This document shows, in pieces, positions 1 to 13,638 of a DNA stretch of 34,288 nt (positions are counted from its first letter, which is position 1; every line of letters begins with the position of its first letter). A model generated the notes under the pieces. That model made no database searches, was not told the origin of the DNA, and saw only the letters and a list, made by a program, of their open reading frames with translations. Source of the stretch: Gryganskiella cystojenkinii (Eukaryota; Mortierellomycota; Mortierellomycetes; Mortierellales; Mortierellaceae); contig JAAAIG010000259.1 of assembly GCA_015852425.1 (NCBI GenBank), positions 9,384 to 43,671 of the forward strand, in the 5' to 3' direction. The position numbers and the translations under genes are program-made.

Positions 1-76
1 TAAACATATAAAGTAAGTACGACAGCAATCGTTGGTTTCAAGGAAGATGATCCAAAGGAAACCATTTGCTCCTTAC

Positions 77-3000
77 CCTAGCTTCCCTGTCAACAGACTT
101 CATAAATACATCACGATGGAATCGCACCGTGTCACTATGCGCACTGCCCTGTGTGCCACTCCTGGCTCTTGTGAACGCCTGTTGACGATGTGATGGGGGC
201 GGCTGATCATGGTAACTTGCACTCTCGATCGTGGTCGAGGCACGAGGCGCTGGTGGAGAGAACGATGTCGTCGCCCTGGCATTGTTATTGGTCGAGTTAT
301 TGGCTTGACCTCCCCCATTACTGATACTACTACCACCAGCATTGTTTGTCGACGACACGGGTGTGCCACTGAGACTCCTCGTCGTCCAACCTCGAAAACT
401 CGCCCACGAGAGTCGATCCCTCGATCCAGAGTTCGATGCTGTAGACGCAGCAGTAGTCACATCGTTCTCACTACCACTACTCGACAATTGCTTGGAATGA
501 CCCAAATTCCGTTGATTCTGTGCCTGGAGTTGCAATTGTTGTTGTTGTTGGATCTGTAATAGATGTTGCTGATGTTGAAGCTGCTGTTGTTGAAGCACGG
601 CTGCTGCACCTGCAAGGATGCCAGATCGATATCCCTTCATGAGGCCGGCCCACATCTGTAGGACACTCCAGCAGATTCCAGACTCGTCGAACCCTCTCGG
701 GACACAAGGGTACAGCAACTCGTCGATACATCCTGCATGGACATAAAGCGAGCAACCCTCACAACGAGAGACCATTTGATGTGCAGCTAATCCATGGGAG
801 CAGATTCCACAACGAGACGATTGAATCAACGAAAGTGGAACAGGACTGGAGACGGAGGCAAGAACATGGCCTTCCTTGATAACCGGCGCCGATGGTGTCT
901 CTTGCACATTTTCTGTGGCCATACCGCTCTCCATAACCGAGTCCGGTCCTGTCTCTCCAGGCTTTGGGATGGTGTAAGCTGGCGTTGGAAGAAAAGGGGG
1001 CGGGAGCATCTGGCCCGACTGCAATGTCGGCGTTGAGACTTGAGAAGACGACGGTCCATTGATACTTCCCATCGTGTTTGAGGTCATGGTCGAGATTGGT
1101 GATCCTGACTTGCCCTGTCCAAACTGGGATAACGTCGAAGATCTAGGATGCAAACTGGAACTCGACGACTCGATCGACGTCAAGGATGCCCGGTGACTTA
1201 GGTATCCGCCAGATCCATTGACATTGGCAGTATTACTGGTGCTGTTGTTCTCCAGATTTGTCAAAGGATGGCCGTTGCTATGGCTCTGATAGCTGTTGCT
1301 CCGGTTGATCGTCGGCCTAGAGATATTCGTGTTGGCAGGCGGTGGGATTATGGGTTGAGATTGCGACGACTGTTGTTCCTGTAATTGCATGAGCTGCTGT
1401 TGCGTTTGAGATTGAGGTCGAGACGTTGACTCCGGCTGTTTCTTGGGCATATCAAATATACCGGCGCGTGCTCGCATGGGTGAAAGCATCTTGCGCGCAG
1501 CATTATTGAGCTGCTCATCCTAGGAAAGAAAGGACAAAAGGATTGTTAAAGTCTATTTGTAAATAGGGATCTACAAAATCTCCTGTGTTGTCAGTTTCTT
1601 TCGCCAGGTCCACCAGTGAGTCCGTCCCCAGTGATCCTTTTTTTTTTGTTGTTACCTTTCCATTCGCAAGCTTATCGTCGCCGTCGATAGCAACGTCCAT
1701 GGACATCCGACGATCGTCTTTTGCTCCGTTGGTGATGGCCAACCCTTGGAGTTGTTCCGAGGTTGCGGGCTGTAGAGGCTTGGACTGTTGCTTTTCAGTA
1801 CCAAAGTCAGGATCAATCAGACTTCCTTCCAACAAAGTCTCCTTTTCAAAATCAACCTTGGGAATCTTGGGCAAAGCTTTTGTCGAGCCATTGCTCATGC
1901 TCATGCCCGTCACAGACTGTTGCCCCAACGTGTTTGAAGAGGACTTTCGACTTACAGACGGTGAGATTGTAGTCACGCTTTGACTATAGTTGTTGCCACC
2001 AATGTTGTTGCTCCCGCCAGTGATCCCGCCGTTTCCTGAATAACCGTTCATTCCTGACATGGTCGAGTTGGCGGTCAAGGTTGAGAGAGTCGATGCCATC
2101 GGAGGTCGAGGTGGATCCGGTCTCCTGTTCCATCGCGGTGCACGAGATACGCCGCAGAACAGCGTCAATCTGGAGTGTGGGAACGCGACCTTGACGTACT
2201 CTGGTGGTCCTAAAGAGTCGTTTCGTGGTGTCGTGGTTGATCGTCTCAGAGCACAGGTGGGTGCATATTGCTCCAGGGACTGAATGAGCTTCCTTCGAGG
2301 ACGTGGCGGTAACTGCATTGGAGGTAGTTGAACATTGATCGTGCCTTTGTCCAGGTCAACTACACATGCCTATTGTACAAGAGCAAAAAAGAAAAGATAT
2401 GCTTAAGACTTCCTGCTGTCCTGTGGAACTTTCCCAACGGTTTAGTCCAATTTTGATCCACCTACATCTTCTGGAGGAAAGTCAGAGTCGCAGCAACTAC
2501 GCTCAACACCAATGATGTAAGGTACTGGTGCCTGCAGGCACGTCATTAGAGCTGCTGGTAAAATAGGGATATAAACTCCTTGCCAGTAGAGAGGGAACAA
2601 CAAGTACAAAAAGCTCTCGCTCGCCAGGGTTAGCATGCCAAGATGAGACGACAGAAAAATTATGCGCCCCTCCGATAAAATGACCTACGAGGGAAAACAA
2701 GCAAGGAGAGCAAGCAGTTACAAAAAAAGTTCCTGAAGGTGATCTCTCGTTAACTATCGGGGTGCGTGTAGATGCTTACCTCAATGACAGTGACGATATC
2801 CTCTGCAGATAGACATCGAAAGAGTGGGAAGAGCGAGAACTAGTATAGAAAAGTAGAATCGTTAGCCGTTTTCCAAGCAAGTCCATTTTGTTCGTAGGTG
2901 TCCGCACTACATACATTTTTCACTATTGGAACACTGTTAAGTGCCGGTCGAGACGCGTAGATAAGTCGATTATTGATCGTGATTCCGATCTCGAGTTTGC

Positions 3001-5357
3001 CGAACGGAGGTACGTTCACATCATGGATAATGTTTCGGACATAGCTGTTTTTATCATACATGAGCAATACGTGAGTGGCTTGAAAACATCACGTTTGGTA
3101 ACAAAAAATATTTAGCCCGTGGTAATCAGGTATCGTAACATACCTCTCTAATCGCAGTGAGCTGACACTCATTCCGGGATGCTCAACTCCTCCTGAACAA
3201 GCAACAACAACCGCGAGCAACCAGTCTCGAAGCAAGTAGTGGTACGGGATTGCACTTACAAGTCCAATACATCTCGGCATCCAGACGTCTTCAGCCTCGA
3301 CAAACAGTTTCCTCCAAGGTTTCATCTGATCCTCGAGTAAAAACAGCTTTTCCTCTGAATCAATAATCTCTCTCTGAAGTTCCACGAGTCGAGCTTTCCG
3401 TCCAAGTGTCTTTTCCTCCTGAAATCGTGCTCGGAGTTCTCGGAGGAGCGCCTTTTCTCGAGAGATTTTTGTCTTGATCGCCTTGGCATATTCCATTTCA
3501 CTTTCGGACTAGCAATGGGCACAAACAAAAATAAACCCCCTGTCAGTCGCTTAATGTCTATATATAATGCCTGATAAACTCCAGGACCTTATGCGTACCA
3601 TATGCTCTCGAGTCCATTTCCGACAGATCTGGTCGTATTGTCGGTGCATTGCATCAGGAAGTCGTTCATACAGGGTAACGCACATCGCGTACGACCTGTT
3701 TCCCGTCTCCTGAGTCATTACAAACGAGTGAAAGGTGGTAGCTGGACGCTCGTCTTGAAGCTTGAAGCATAGCTCTCCAGGAAAACAAAACTATCAAAGA
3801 CAATGTTAGAAAATGTCAACACTCTTTAGGTCAGCAACCGACCATCCTGCAGCATTTCCGAGATCAACTTACTAATGAAAGATGATTCGGAAACGATTCA
3901 GAGTCGGGCCAATCGACAGTGGGGTATCGACAAGTCACTGCTGGTGAAAAGACTCTCTCTCCCGGGTGAATATCCTCTTGTAGGTTGGCCGATCCATTGC
4001 ACTCGAATTCTGCTGGGTTCAACGCGCCGCCGTGAACAATCTTGGATCGACTTCGAATCATGGCCATGTTCTTTCCAAATGCCAGGTTCTTCATGTCCTG
4101 AGCTGACTCTTGTATTGGACGAGGTATCGTTGTTGAGTAAGCTTCGTGTCTTCTTGGGGCCACTAATGAATAAAAAATATCAATAAAAGAGCCACTCGGC
4201 CATGCGCGTTAATTATTACTCTCGCGTCATAGATGCAAACCTTGTGATATAAAAAGAGGTGGGGACTAAAAGAAGCCAGTGGTTTTACCAGGTCCAGCCT
4301 GTGACTCTATGCCTACTCGTCTCGTCAACTTTTCTACGATACTCTCGTTAAGACTTATAGTGTCATCGTTATCCTCGTCATCGTCACCATGATCGCCATG
4401 CTCTGGGATCATGTCCCTAGTGAGCTCTCGTTGGATCCCTTCCTGGACAGTCTTGAAGAGTGTTCCTGCAGAGACATGACGGTAACTCGGTTTGTGTTGC
4501 AATCCCGTAGTGCTGTTGCTCTCACCAGCACTAATATCGCTCATGGTCACAGCTCGTCTCGGCGGCCGCTTTGAGCTGACCGTGCTGGCTCTCGGTCGAC
4601 GGGGTACGGGTGGTCGCTCTGGTATAAATTGCTCTGTTCCTGAAGAGTTCGATGGAAAGTTGACTTTTTTACGGTATAGACAGTTATGGTTAGTTCTCAA
4701 GAGGCTGACTGAAAGCATTTACAGCACCACCTCCTTTAACTAGCAAGGACTGGGAAAGATTATGATGGTGATGATGATCGTCATGTGGCATGCACAGCCG
4801 GTCCAAAAAGTCAGAGAGAGAGAACAATGCGATCGAGGTTCCAACCCCCTTGTCTTGGACCACTGAAAAGGGCAAAGAAAAGATCAAAAGGGGAAAAGGG
4901 AGAGGGAGACAGGAAACGAACGAAAAAGCATACCTCGGTGAGGGGGTAGAACCGAGTGGTTATTGACATGGGCCATGGACTTTGAACGCGACCTCCCTGG
5001 GGACCTGAATGATCCCTGATCTGATGATTTCGTTTCGTTGGGACCCGTCCCTGAGGAGGAAGAGGGGGAGGGCACGGTTGATGATGAATCTCTTGTGGTT
5101 GAGTTGGTAAGATTGCCTGTGCCCATTGTTGTGTTACCATGGCCAAGTGAGCCGTGCTCGCCTCCCTTTGCAGTGGAGGGAGAAGTGGGAGGAGAAGAAG
5201 ACGAGGAGGGGTCTGAATAATGACGCGTATCCTCGGACGAATCGATCCCCTCGTCTTCTTCGTCCAAGGGAAGACCATCGAGCCAAAAGTCGTCCTTGAG
5301 ACCAACCATGAAAAAGTAGTCGGCAATGCGCCTCGGTGGCAGTGATTGAGTCGACAT
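77..5357 (-). CDS. DENN-domain protein (uDENN-cDENN-dDENN) with C1-like finger, 3' end cut by window edge
   Basis: DENN proteins are mostly guanine-nucleotide exchange factors for Rab GTPases in membrane traffic. Exons by hand: 5357-4934, 4862-4731, 4663-4289, 4162-3873, 3790-3599, 3508-3144, 3044-2915, 2839-2780, 2684-2466, 2369-1656, 1519-77 (about 1448 aa visible). The 4731 end is the least certain. The start carries the family opening RIADYFFMVGL at residues 9-19. A Ser-rich insert follows, then the uDENN core FCFPGEL (about 408) and FHSFVMTQETG. The cDENN core includes YVRNII, VNVPPFGKLE, FPLFRCLSAEDI, LLFPLYWQGVYIPILP and PVPYIIGVE. Next comes a long disordered Ser/Asn/Gly region, an atypical C1 finger (about 1203-1239), the dDENN-like MWAGLMKGYRSGI, poly-Q, and FMKSVDREAR. 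A donor GTAAGG follows at 76, so further exons lie outside. Family is certain; the target Rab is unknown. Confidence 0.9.
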
Positions 5358-6312
5358 TGTAGAGAACTTTTTGCTGGGTAGACGCGGTAGCGATCAGGAA
5401 GAACTGGGAGAAGAAGAAAAAAATGTAAAAAAACGAGAGCCTGTCTGTCCTTGTCCTTGTTTTTTGATTTTTTCTTTCTTTCTTGTCTTCTTCTTCTTTT
5501 CGCCCTCTTCTGTTGGATTGAATCGAATGCCGCGGGAATGAGGCTACCTGAAAAATAGAAAGAAAAAAAAATGTAAAGAGAAGGGGGAAAGAGGAAGGAA
5601 GACAGAGAGAGAGGGAAAGGGAACGAGAACGAGGGGCCTTTTGGATATATAAATATATATGAACGAGTGAAAATGAGACGCGGGGCAGTGGGGGGCACAG
5701 ACAACGAAAGAAGGGGTGAAGAAGGGAAAAGGGAGCAAATAACGAAGGAAATGAATGAAATGAATGCAAAGTAACCAAAATGCTCTGTGAATGCCAATTA
5801 CGAAAAAAACAAAATGCAATTCAGGGAAGGAACAAATTGCAAAAAGGAAAGAAAGAGAAAGAGAGAATAAAAAACCAAGACGTTTTTTTATATTCCTTTA
5901 TTCTTTTATCGCCATGGACCAGTCAGCCTGTTGGTCCTTTTTGTATGCTCTGTTCTGCAAAGAAGCGCACAAGGCTGCATGAATCTCACAGAGCCGCGCT
6001 TCTTGCTCTCGTCCTTTCCTTTCCCGCCCCTCGCTATCTTGTTCTTCCAAATAAAGAGTCGCACAACCCATGCATCTCTTTTGATAAACCTCTGGGCCAT
6101 GGTCTTGATCTGCTTATCATCGGGAACCTCAGATAGAGCACGATCCATGTGGACCTATTGGGCTCTGATTCTGTTTAGGGGATCACTACACTATCGTCCC
6201 GCATCATCGTTAGTGTTCCTCTCCCCCCCTTTGTTGGGACATTCTGTTTCACGAGTAGGCAGCGTACGCATTTAATTCATTTTTTGTGTTTTCTTGAAGG
6301 GTTTTCAGTTTA
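5358..6312. promoter_or_regulatory. Intergenic: promoter/5'UTR of the DENN gene and 3' flank of EAF3
   Basis: No convincing gene. The 5390-5640 part alternates between pyrimidine-rich (about 5457-5513) and purine-rich (about 5549-5636) runs on the + strand. Long open frames here on the minus strand are low-complexity Phe/Ser/Pro translations of these runs. CT-rich leaders are common before other genes in this window, so promoter or 5'UTR is the likely role. No clear TATA box or polyadenylation signal was identified. Confidence 0.5.
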
Positions 6313-7873
6313 CTATGACTTGACAATAGACTGGTACGAAGGGCTAGCATTTTCGTACTCGGATAAGAGCAATTCCTTGTGGTTCTTTTGCATCCACCTA
6401 AATAAAAATGAAACGTCAAAATAATCCCCTGTTAGTTCCAATCTCTCCAACGTTCTTTCCTTTATGACGACAAAAAAAGTGTACATACTTGAGCATCGAG
6501 ACAAGATTCTCTCGCAGAGCATTAATCGAATCCTGGTCCATTTGAGTGTGCGCGATCAACATAGGGAATTGAACTGCGAACATTTACCAAATACGAAAAA
6601 AAGAAAGTATGTCAGCACAAAACAGTCTTCAAAGAACAACAAACATCGACTCGACATTGCACAATGACACAATCTCGAGAGCTCACCAAAGAGACGGAGC
6701 AAGTGCTCGCCACCATAGATCTCAGAGTCCTCCTTGCCAACGTTCCTCTTGCGAATGTCCACGTATTGCTGGCGCTCGAATCTGTACAAGAGCATGTTGC
6801 CGAGACACTTGTCAAAGTAGGTCTTGATTCCTGCCAAAACCTCCTGGAAAACCTCGTCGTTTTTACTGACATGCGTAACATGAGAAATGAAAAGTGTTTA
6901 GTACAACGACAGCGCAAACACCGGTCTCGGTAGAGGGAAAGGGTATGAATACCGATACAGCAGCACAAAGTCACTTACGCCTTCTTGTCCTTTTTCGATT
7001 CCCTGTACAATTCCAAGATCTGAACAACATTCGGTGATCTCGGCAAAGGCACCAGCTAAAAAGTTTGAAAAAAAGCGATCTTGATCAATATCAAAGTCTC
7101 GGCAAAGCTTGCTCCAATCCGCAAATAACGTTTCCACATGCACGACAAACAAATAGCTTCTCGCACCTGCTGGTTCTTTGTGATGTTTTCCCAGTCGTCT
7201 ACAAGTTGTGCCTTCAAAGCATCCGGTATTGGCACTCTGATCTCGGGTCGCTTTGAAAAGTCCTCTTCTTTGTCTACGCTAGAGTCCTTAGTACGCGATT
7301 TTTTGTTCCGGTCATTGCTGTCCACTGATCCTGATGTCTTTGGGATCGCCTTCTTCTTTCCGGGATAAGAATCTTTCAAACTCGCTTGCTTGGCCAAGTT
7401 GGCCTCGTTCAGCTTCAAAGCTCTGGATTCTGGGACCCATTCGTCCCAACTAAATGGTTAATATTTTTTTTTTTGACCAAGGAAGAACAAACAAAACGAG
7501 GTTAGCTTCAGCGTTAATAACGAAAGCCGCTATCGTTGGCAGCGACCGAGTCTTTTAACAGGGGAGTAGGGGTTTGCCACGTACGTCTGTTTCCATCCAC
7601 GGTAGTGAACGAGATAGGCAGGACCCTCCTCGCCGTTCATGGGGTCCAAGACTCTCCAGTCGGTTTTCAAAATCTAATGGAATGCATTGCAATCTGTGTT
7701 AATGAAGGAAGGAATCTTTCATGACAATAAACACAGAGCAGAGGCAAAAAGGCTTGTTGCTGCTGCACGCGACATGTCAACAATCGTTTTACCTTGGCCT
7801 CGTACAAAAGGGGACCATGAAAACACAAGACGTTTTCATTCTCTGCAAAGGTCATCTGCCTTTGCTTGGACAT
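6313..7873 (-). CDS. EAF3: Chromatin reader EAF3/MRG15 (chromodomain plus MRG domain)
   Basis: MRG15-family proteins read methylated H3K36 and are shared by the NuA4 acetyltransferase and Rpd3S-type deacetylase complexes in the nucleus. Exons: 7873-7793, 7673-7585, 7449-7167, 7055-6979, 6865-6687, 6573-6489, 6397-6313, giving 292 aa, near the usual size. The N-terminal chromo barrel (about 10-75) contains VLCFHGPLLYEAKI, WRVLDP, YLVHYRGWKQTWDEWV and PESRALK, with its aromatic cage residues. A Lys/Ser-rich linker follows. The MRG domain (about 125-290) contains EIRVPIPDALKAQLVDDWE, LVPLPRSPNV, YFDKCLGNMLLYRFERQQY, EIYGGEHLLRLFVQFP and a terminal SPSYQSIVKS. Every intron is GT-AG and every junction keeps phase. 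It shares its upstream region with the divergent TRM8. Confidence 0.95.
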
Positions 7874-8312
7874 TATGATGATAGTCTATAAGTGCAGTTG
7901 GCATGGAAGCGGATGAACCAAGAAAGCAATAACCAAGGTTGAGTGTCAATGCAGACATGTGCAGGCCGAGAAGAGAACTTGACGCGCGAATAGAGAATGT
8001 TGCCAAGTAGTACCGTATCAAATGAGTGCGAATGAGGGTGCCTGGCGAAGGAGAAAGAGTGAGATGGCAGAGAGTATCAAGGGTCAATAGATAAGAGACC
8101 GCGTCGTGAGGGAATGAGAGAAATGAATGCTGATGAGGACCTCCCCTGCAATGACCATCGCATGAAAGAGCGCACAAAAGACCCAAAATAGGCTGCCTTC
8201 ATTTTGGTGGCTGAGCAAAATATCATTATTTACTGATTTTTGACTCTTTTTTTTTTATGTGCATGCAAGTTGTCTTTTCCTTCTGCTCATTCATCAAACA
8301 CTCACGTCGACC
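7874..8312. promoter_or_regulatory. Divergent promoter region, EAF3 (-) / TRM8 (+)
   Basis: This 439-bp gap separates the two start codons of head-to-head genes, so it must hold both promoters and 5'UTRs. A poly-T run and CT-rich leader (about 8249-8300) lie just before the TRM8 ATG at 8313. Open frames in the gap have no recognisable content. Confidence 0.55.
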
Positions 8313-9664
<1,352 letters not shown>

Positions 9665-10582
9665 GAAGACTGTATCATAATATATCATTGCCCTTTACTA
9701 CTTCACAACAAAACCGTCCATAATTGGCAGTGTTGGCTGAGGACCAAATCATGGCCAGGATTGTGCGCAGCGAATACTCTCGTCACCAAATAGTCCTAAG
9801 CGGAATGTATCAAGCCAAAAAAAAAAAAAAAAGAAAGAAGAGGGGGGGGATTAACGTTGGTCCAGGGACAGGGTCAGGAGGTACCATGTTTCCAGAAAGC
9901 TTCCCTTGAGAATACATAACAGGAAGGTATCCCTTGCGATCTACAAACGGTCAATGGTTTCCTCAAAAGCGTCACAGATGAGGAGATCTGCGACCAGTGC
10001 CAAGAGCCAGAAAGAGAAAGACACGACGAACAAGAGAGCTGAAGGCGGGAGATCGTGCTCATGTTCTGTCTGCGGCGAGAGGCTACAGCCCATTTCTACC
10101 CTACCAGTCAAAATGTTATGCCAGGGACTCAAAAGCCCGTGGAAGGTGTTCCAACGAGGTCTTCGTTTCTGTGTTCAGGACAAACAAACAAAAAAAAGAG
10201 TAAACGAGTATACATCACATGACCCTTGGGGTCTGATTGCAACCTATGAAAGTGCGTGTATGCCGTGGCAACAGCAAGAGCCAATCGACAGAGAGAAGGG
10301 AAGGAAAAAGGGAACAGCCACGATTGAAGTTGTCCCAAAAGGACCAGGCCGGGGAAACGGTTTGTGCGCTCGTTTGTTGTCTGGATAAAGGTTGGAAATG
10401 CTGCTCTCTTCTTTTTCTCTTTTTTCCTCTTCTTTTTTTCGCAAAAAAGAAACACTCACCCACCCATCCACTCGCTTCCTTTCCTCTCTGCTCTCTCTTT
10501 CTTCTCCTTCATTCTCTCTCAACATTCCAACGCGTGCCAACCCATCAAGAAAACGACATAACCACCACAACGACAAACACAA
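9665..10582. promoter_or_regulatory. Intergenic: TRM8 3' flank and promoter/5'UTR of the VHS-GAT gene
   Basis: No gene recognised in 918 bp. There is an A16 run at 9817-9832 and a strongly pyrimidine-rich stretch (about 10395-10545) just upstream of the ATG at 10583, as before several other genes here. An open frame at 9906-10388 (+) has no domain-like content and no splice partners. Confidence 0.5.
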
Positions 10583-13171
10583 ATGGGCATTTTCTCAAAG
10601 CAAACTGCCATTGGCACTCAAATTGGTGTGAAAAGAGAAACCACCTGTTCGTTTCAATGTTTGCTCTGGGAACACTCGATTGTATCCTGACACACCCTCT
10701 TTTTTTATTCCTTGTGCTCATTCAATTTGCGCAGATGCCATCACCAGCCAGGCCGAGATTACTCAATGGGACGTGGTCAATGGTCTCTGCGAGACCGTCA
10801 ATAGCAAGGACGACGGGTAAAGAGACACGCCCACTTTTTGGGGGGGATGAAACATGGACCCTTTATCACTGTTTGCATAAAGAAGGACAAAAGAAAAGCT
10901 GCTGTGAAATACGACACTCTTTGCTAATATGACTATGCTCTCTCTATCTATCTATCTTTCTCTGCTACTTGTCATATCGACAATTTTTTTAACCTGTTTT
11001 CTCGGCTGGATTATCAACAAAACAGTGCCAAAGAAGCAGCAAAGGCACTCAGGAAGAAGCTTCGTGTAGGACGACCCCAACAGCAGATGAACGCGATCAC
11101 GGTATGTCGGCAGAGATATATTGCAAACATGGTACAATGAACTCGTTCCAAAACAAATAGTGCGGAACTGACACGAACAATAATATCGAACCTTGACTTC
11201 CTTAGTTAATTCAAGCTATGGTCGATGGTTGCGGTTCAAAGTTCAAAGGTAACGATAACCTTCTGCGAAGCCACTACTCTCTCTATCAAATGATAATTTT
11301 TAACCCATCAATCCAAGAAAATAGCTGACAACTTTTCTATTTTTTGTCCCTGACCCATTGACAGCCCAACTCGCCACCGCCAAGTTTGCAGACGACATTC
11401 AGGCTGTGCTCGTCACAGAGGTATGAAACATTGCCAATACGAAATACAACCTGCTGGGCGATGAGAGAAAACTCTTTCAGATTACGTGGTACCGGGTTCA
11501 AGAACACCCGAGCAAAAGAAAAGGGCGGCAAATGAACAGAAAATAATGAGCCTGTACTCCACAACTCTCAAATGGGCTAATCATTTAATTCTTCCAAACC
11601 TGTCTTGTTACTACTCACAGGTTACAGATGCCAACGTCAAGATTCGTCTGATGGAACGTTTGGAAGCTTGGGCCAACGAGTTTTCGTCCGACCCTGGTCT
11701 TGCTACTATCCCTCAACTCTACTATCATTTGATCAAGAGCAACACTCCCAGAGCAGTAAGGCTGCAATGTCGTTTTCATATTGTTTGTTTGCTTTTCCTT
11801 TTGAAAACAAACATGTGGCTGCCGAACGTGCATCGGGGCTCACAAACTGACACGCAATTGTGTCGCCTTTTCTTCTTTTTAGCAACAACACAACATTCGA
11901 GTTCCTGGGGCAAACTCTCCACCACGCGCTCCCATCACACCTGAACAGGTATGTTGTCACTGTTGTAGTCCTCGGTTGTGGCCTCTTTGGCTTCGCGGAC
12001 GTCTAAATCTTTCGATCGTTTCTCTTTCTATGTCGCGCTGTTACTTTCTATAGCAAATGAGACAGATGGCACAGGATATTGAGGTCGCAAGGAATAACGC
12101 TCATATGTTGATTGAGGCCGTGTCTTTTGCGGATCCAGAGACAGAGGCTATTGAGGAGAACGAGTTGATCAAGGTAAACAGGGCTAGCCAACGTCTTGGT
12201 CCGGATGGAGTGTTCAAAAACACTCAATAAGTTACTAAAACTCTGGAAAACGTCTATAGGAGTTCCATTCCAAGTGCACGACCTTGCAACGAGGAATCCA
12301 GCAATACCTCTCAGAGATGACCGAGTCCGCTGCACCAGACGAGCAATGGTTGAGTAAGTGACAAAAGATGATCAGAAAATAGAGTTTGAGAGAGAGGATT
12401 GGTGGCGCTAAAGCCCTTTTGTTATTTTTGTCCCGCAGAGTTTTTCATTTATCAATTGGTGCTAACCTTCTCAATTCTTTCTTTTTCTTTTTTTCCTCCT
12501 ATAGCCGCCCTCTTGGCATGCAACCAGGAGCTTGTACAGGCCTTCACGGCTTATAACCAGATGATGGAGCGCCAGCACCTGAGCCGGGTCACGAAGGCAT
12601 CTGAGATGGTCGACGTCGCCCCTTCACATCGTTCCGAGGAACATCATCAAACACAAGATCATCAGAGTCCCCCTCAGGAATTGATCTCGTTTGGCGCTGG
12701 CGTTGGTGGAGGCGAGGTGGCCGTCGCTGGAAACGGATATGCGCCTCACAACGGTGTCTCAAATGGCAATGGAAATGGAAAGGCGGCTGTGGTGCACCAT
12801 AACGGACCATCAGTAGCAGCGCAAGAGGCTGATCCTTTTGCAGATGATCCATACTATGTGACCGGACCGGCGGATGTGAACGCAGCTGTAAAGATGGGGT
12901 AAGCCTTGCTCCATCCAGGAACTCTGTCGATAATATTCCACTGCCTTATGCTTCGTCGTTTCTAACGATTACTCGCTTTCAATGTCATGATAGAAAACGG
13001 ACAGATAATCAGGACAAGATCTTCGATGCATCGGCCTATTTCAGACAACAACAGTTGGAACAGGAGCAACTTCAGCACTTGAAGGAACAGCAGCGTCAAT
13101 TGCACCAGGAAAACCTCGCCGGTTCAAGTCAACCAGCCGCCACCAACTCGGTTTTCTCAACGTTGCCTTGA
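10583..13171 (+). CDS. LSB5: VHS-GAT domain protein, LSB5-like endocytic/trafficking adaptor
   Basis: Exons: 10583-10625, 10735-10816, 11026-11101, 11206-11248, 11365-11420, 11621-11755, 11883-11948, 12054-12173, 12260-12353, 12505-12898, 12994-13171, giving 428 aa. Residues 10-145 form a VHS-like helical superfamily domain (AITSQAEITQWDVVNGLCE, LIQAMVDGCGSKFKAQLA, DANVKIRLMERLEAWA). Residues about 168-270 match a GAT three-helix domain (MRQMAQDIEVARNNAHML, CTTLQRGIQQYL, LLACNQELVQAFTAYNQM). The tail is Gln/Asn/Gly-rich, carries DPFADDPYYV, which resembles adaptor-ear-binding DPF motifs, and ends in a Gln-rich helix. Yeast Lsb5 has VHS then GAT and links ubiquitin, Arf3 and actin regulators at endocytic sites. 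GGA or TOM1-like proteins are alternatives, but no gamma-ear domain is present. Confidence 0.88.
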
Positions 13172-13391
13172 ACACATACACATAAAAAGAATAAGTCAAA
13201 TATCCAACAAAAAAAATCCGAGTCTCCACACCACCTCAACCTGCGGTTTGCTATTGCGATCATACCTCTTACATACCTTGTAGTACTGCCACTTTCCCCG
13301 TCATCTCTCGCTTTCACAGACTCTCGCTACGTTCATTGTAACTTGTCTGTCGCTTTGAGAGTTTACCCCAACGTTGAATAATATTCCGTGA

Positions 13392-13420
13392 AATAAAAAA
13401 AAAATATAATAAACAATAAA
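13392..13420 (+). terminator. Putative polyadenylation signals of the VHS-GAT gene
   Basis: Two AATAAA hexamers lie about 220-250 bp after the stop codon in an A/T-rich stretch. Confidence 0.4.
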
Positions 13421-13500
13421 ATAGCTTATCCCGGCATGCTCAATGTTACACCAACTTGACGATGACGACTTTCATTGGCGAGTCTGTTTTTTGTTTATGA

Positions 13501-13638
13501 GAGTTTAGAGGACTCTCTCCAAAAGAACAGGAGGGCAGGGCAAGGAGAGGTTAGGGGACTCTATCCAAGAGAACAGGAGTACAGGGCACGGAGAGCTTAG
13601 GGGACTCTACCCAAAAGAACAGGAGGACAGGGCAACTC
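13501..13638. repeat. Tandem repeat, three copies of 46 bp
   Basis: Copies at 13501-13546, 13547-13592 and 13593-13638 share the cores GGACTCT, CCAA(A/G)AGAACAGGAG and CAGGGCA, with scattered substitutions and no length change. 46 is not a multiple of three and no gene is recognised here, so the array is noncoding. Confidence 0.85.

Noticed and set aside
3144..3262. Early donor GTAAGT at about 3260 in the DENN gene
   Set aside because: The frame reads on through a good uDENN sequence (VSAIPYHYLLRDWLL), and the later donor at 3143 joins in phase to SYVRNII, so the early site is probably unused.
4811..5797. 328-codon minus-strand open frame across the DENN gene start and its leader
   Set aside because: Low-complexity Phe/Ser/Pro content from CT runs; it overlaps exon 1 of the DENN gene in another frame, and exon 1 has the family signature.
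9906..10388. 160-codon + strand open frame upstream of the VHS-GAT gene
   Set aside because: No domain, biased Lys/Arg/Gly content from purine-rich DNA, and no splice link to the downstream gene.
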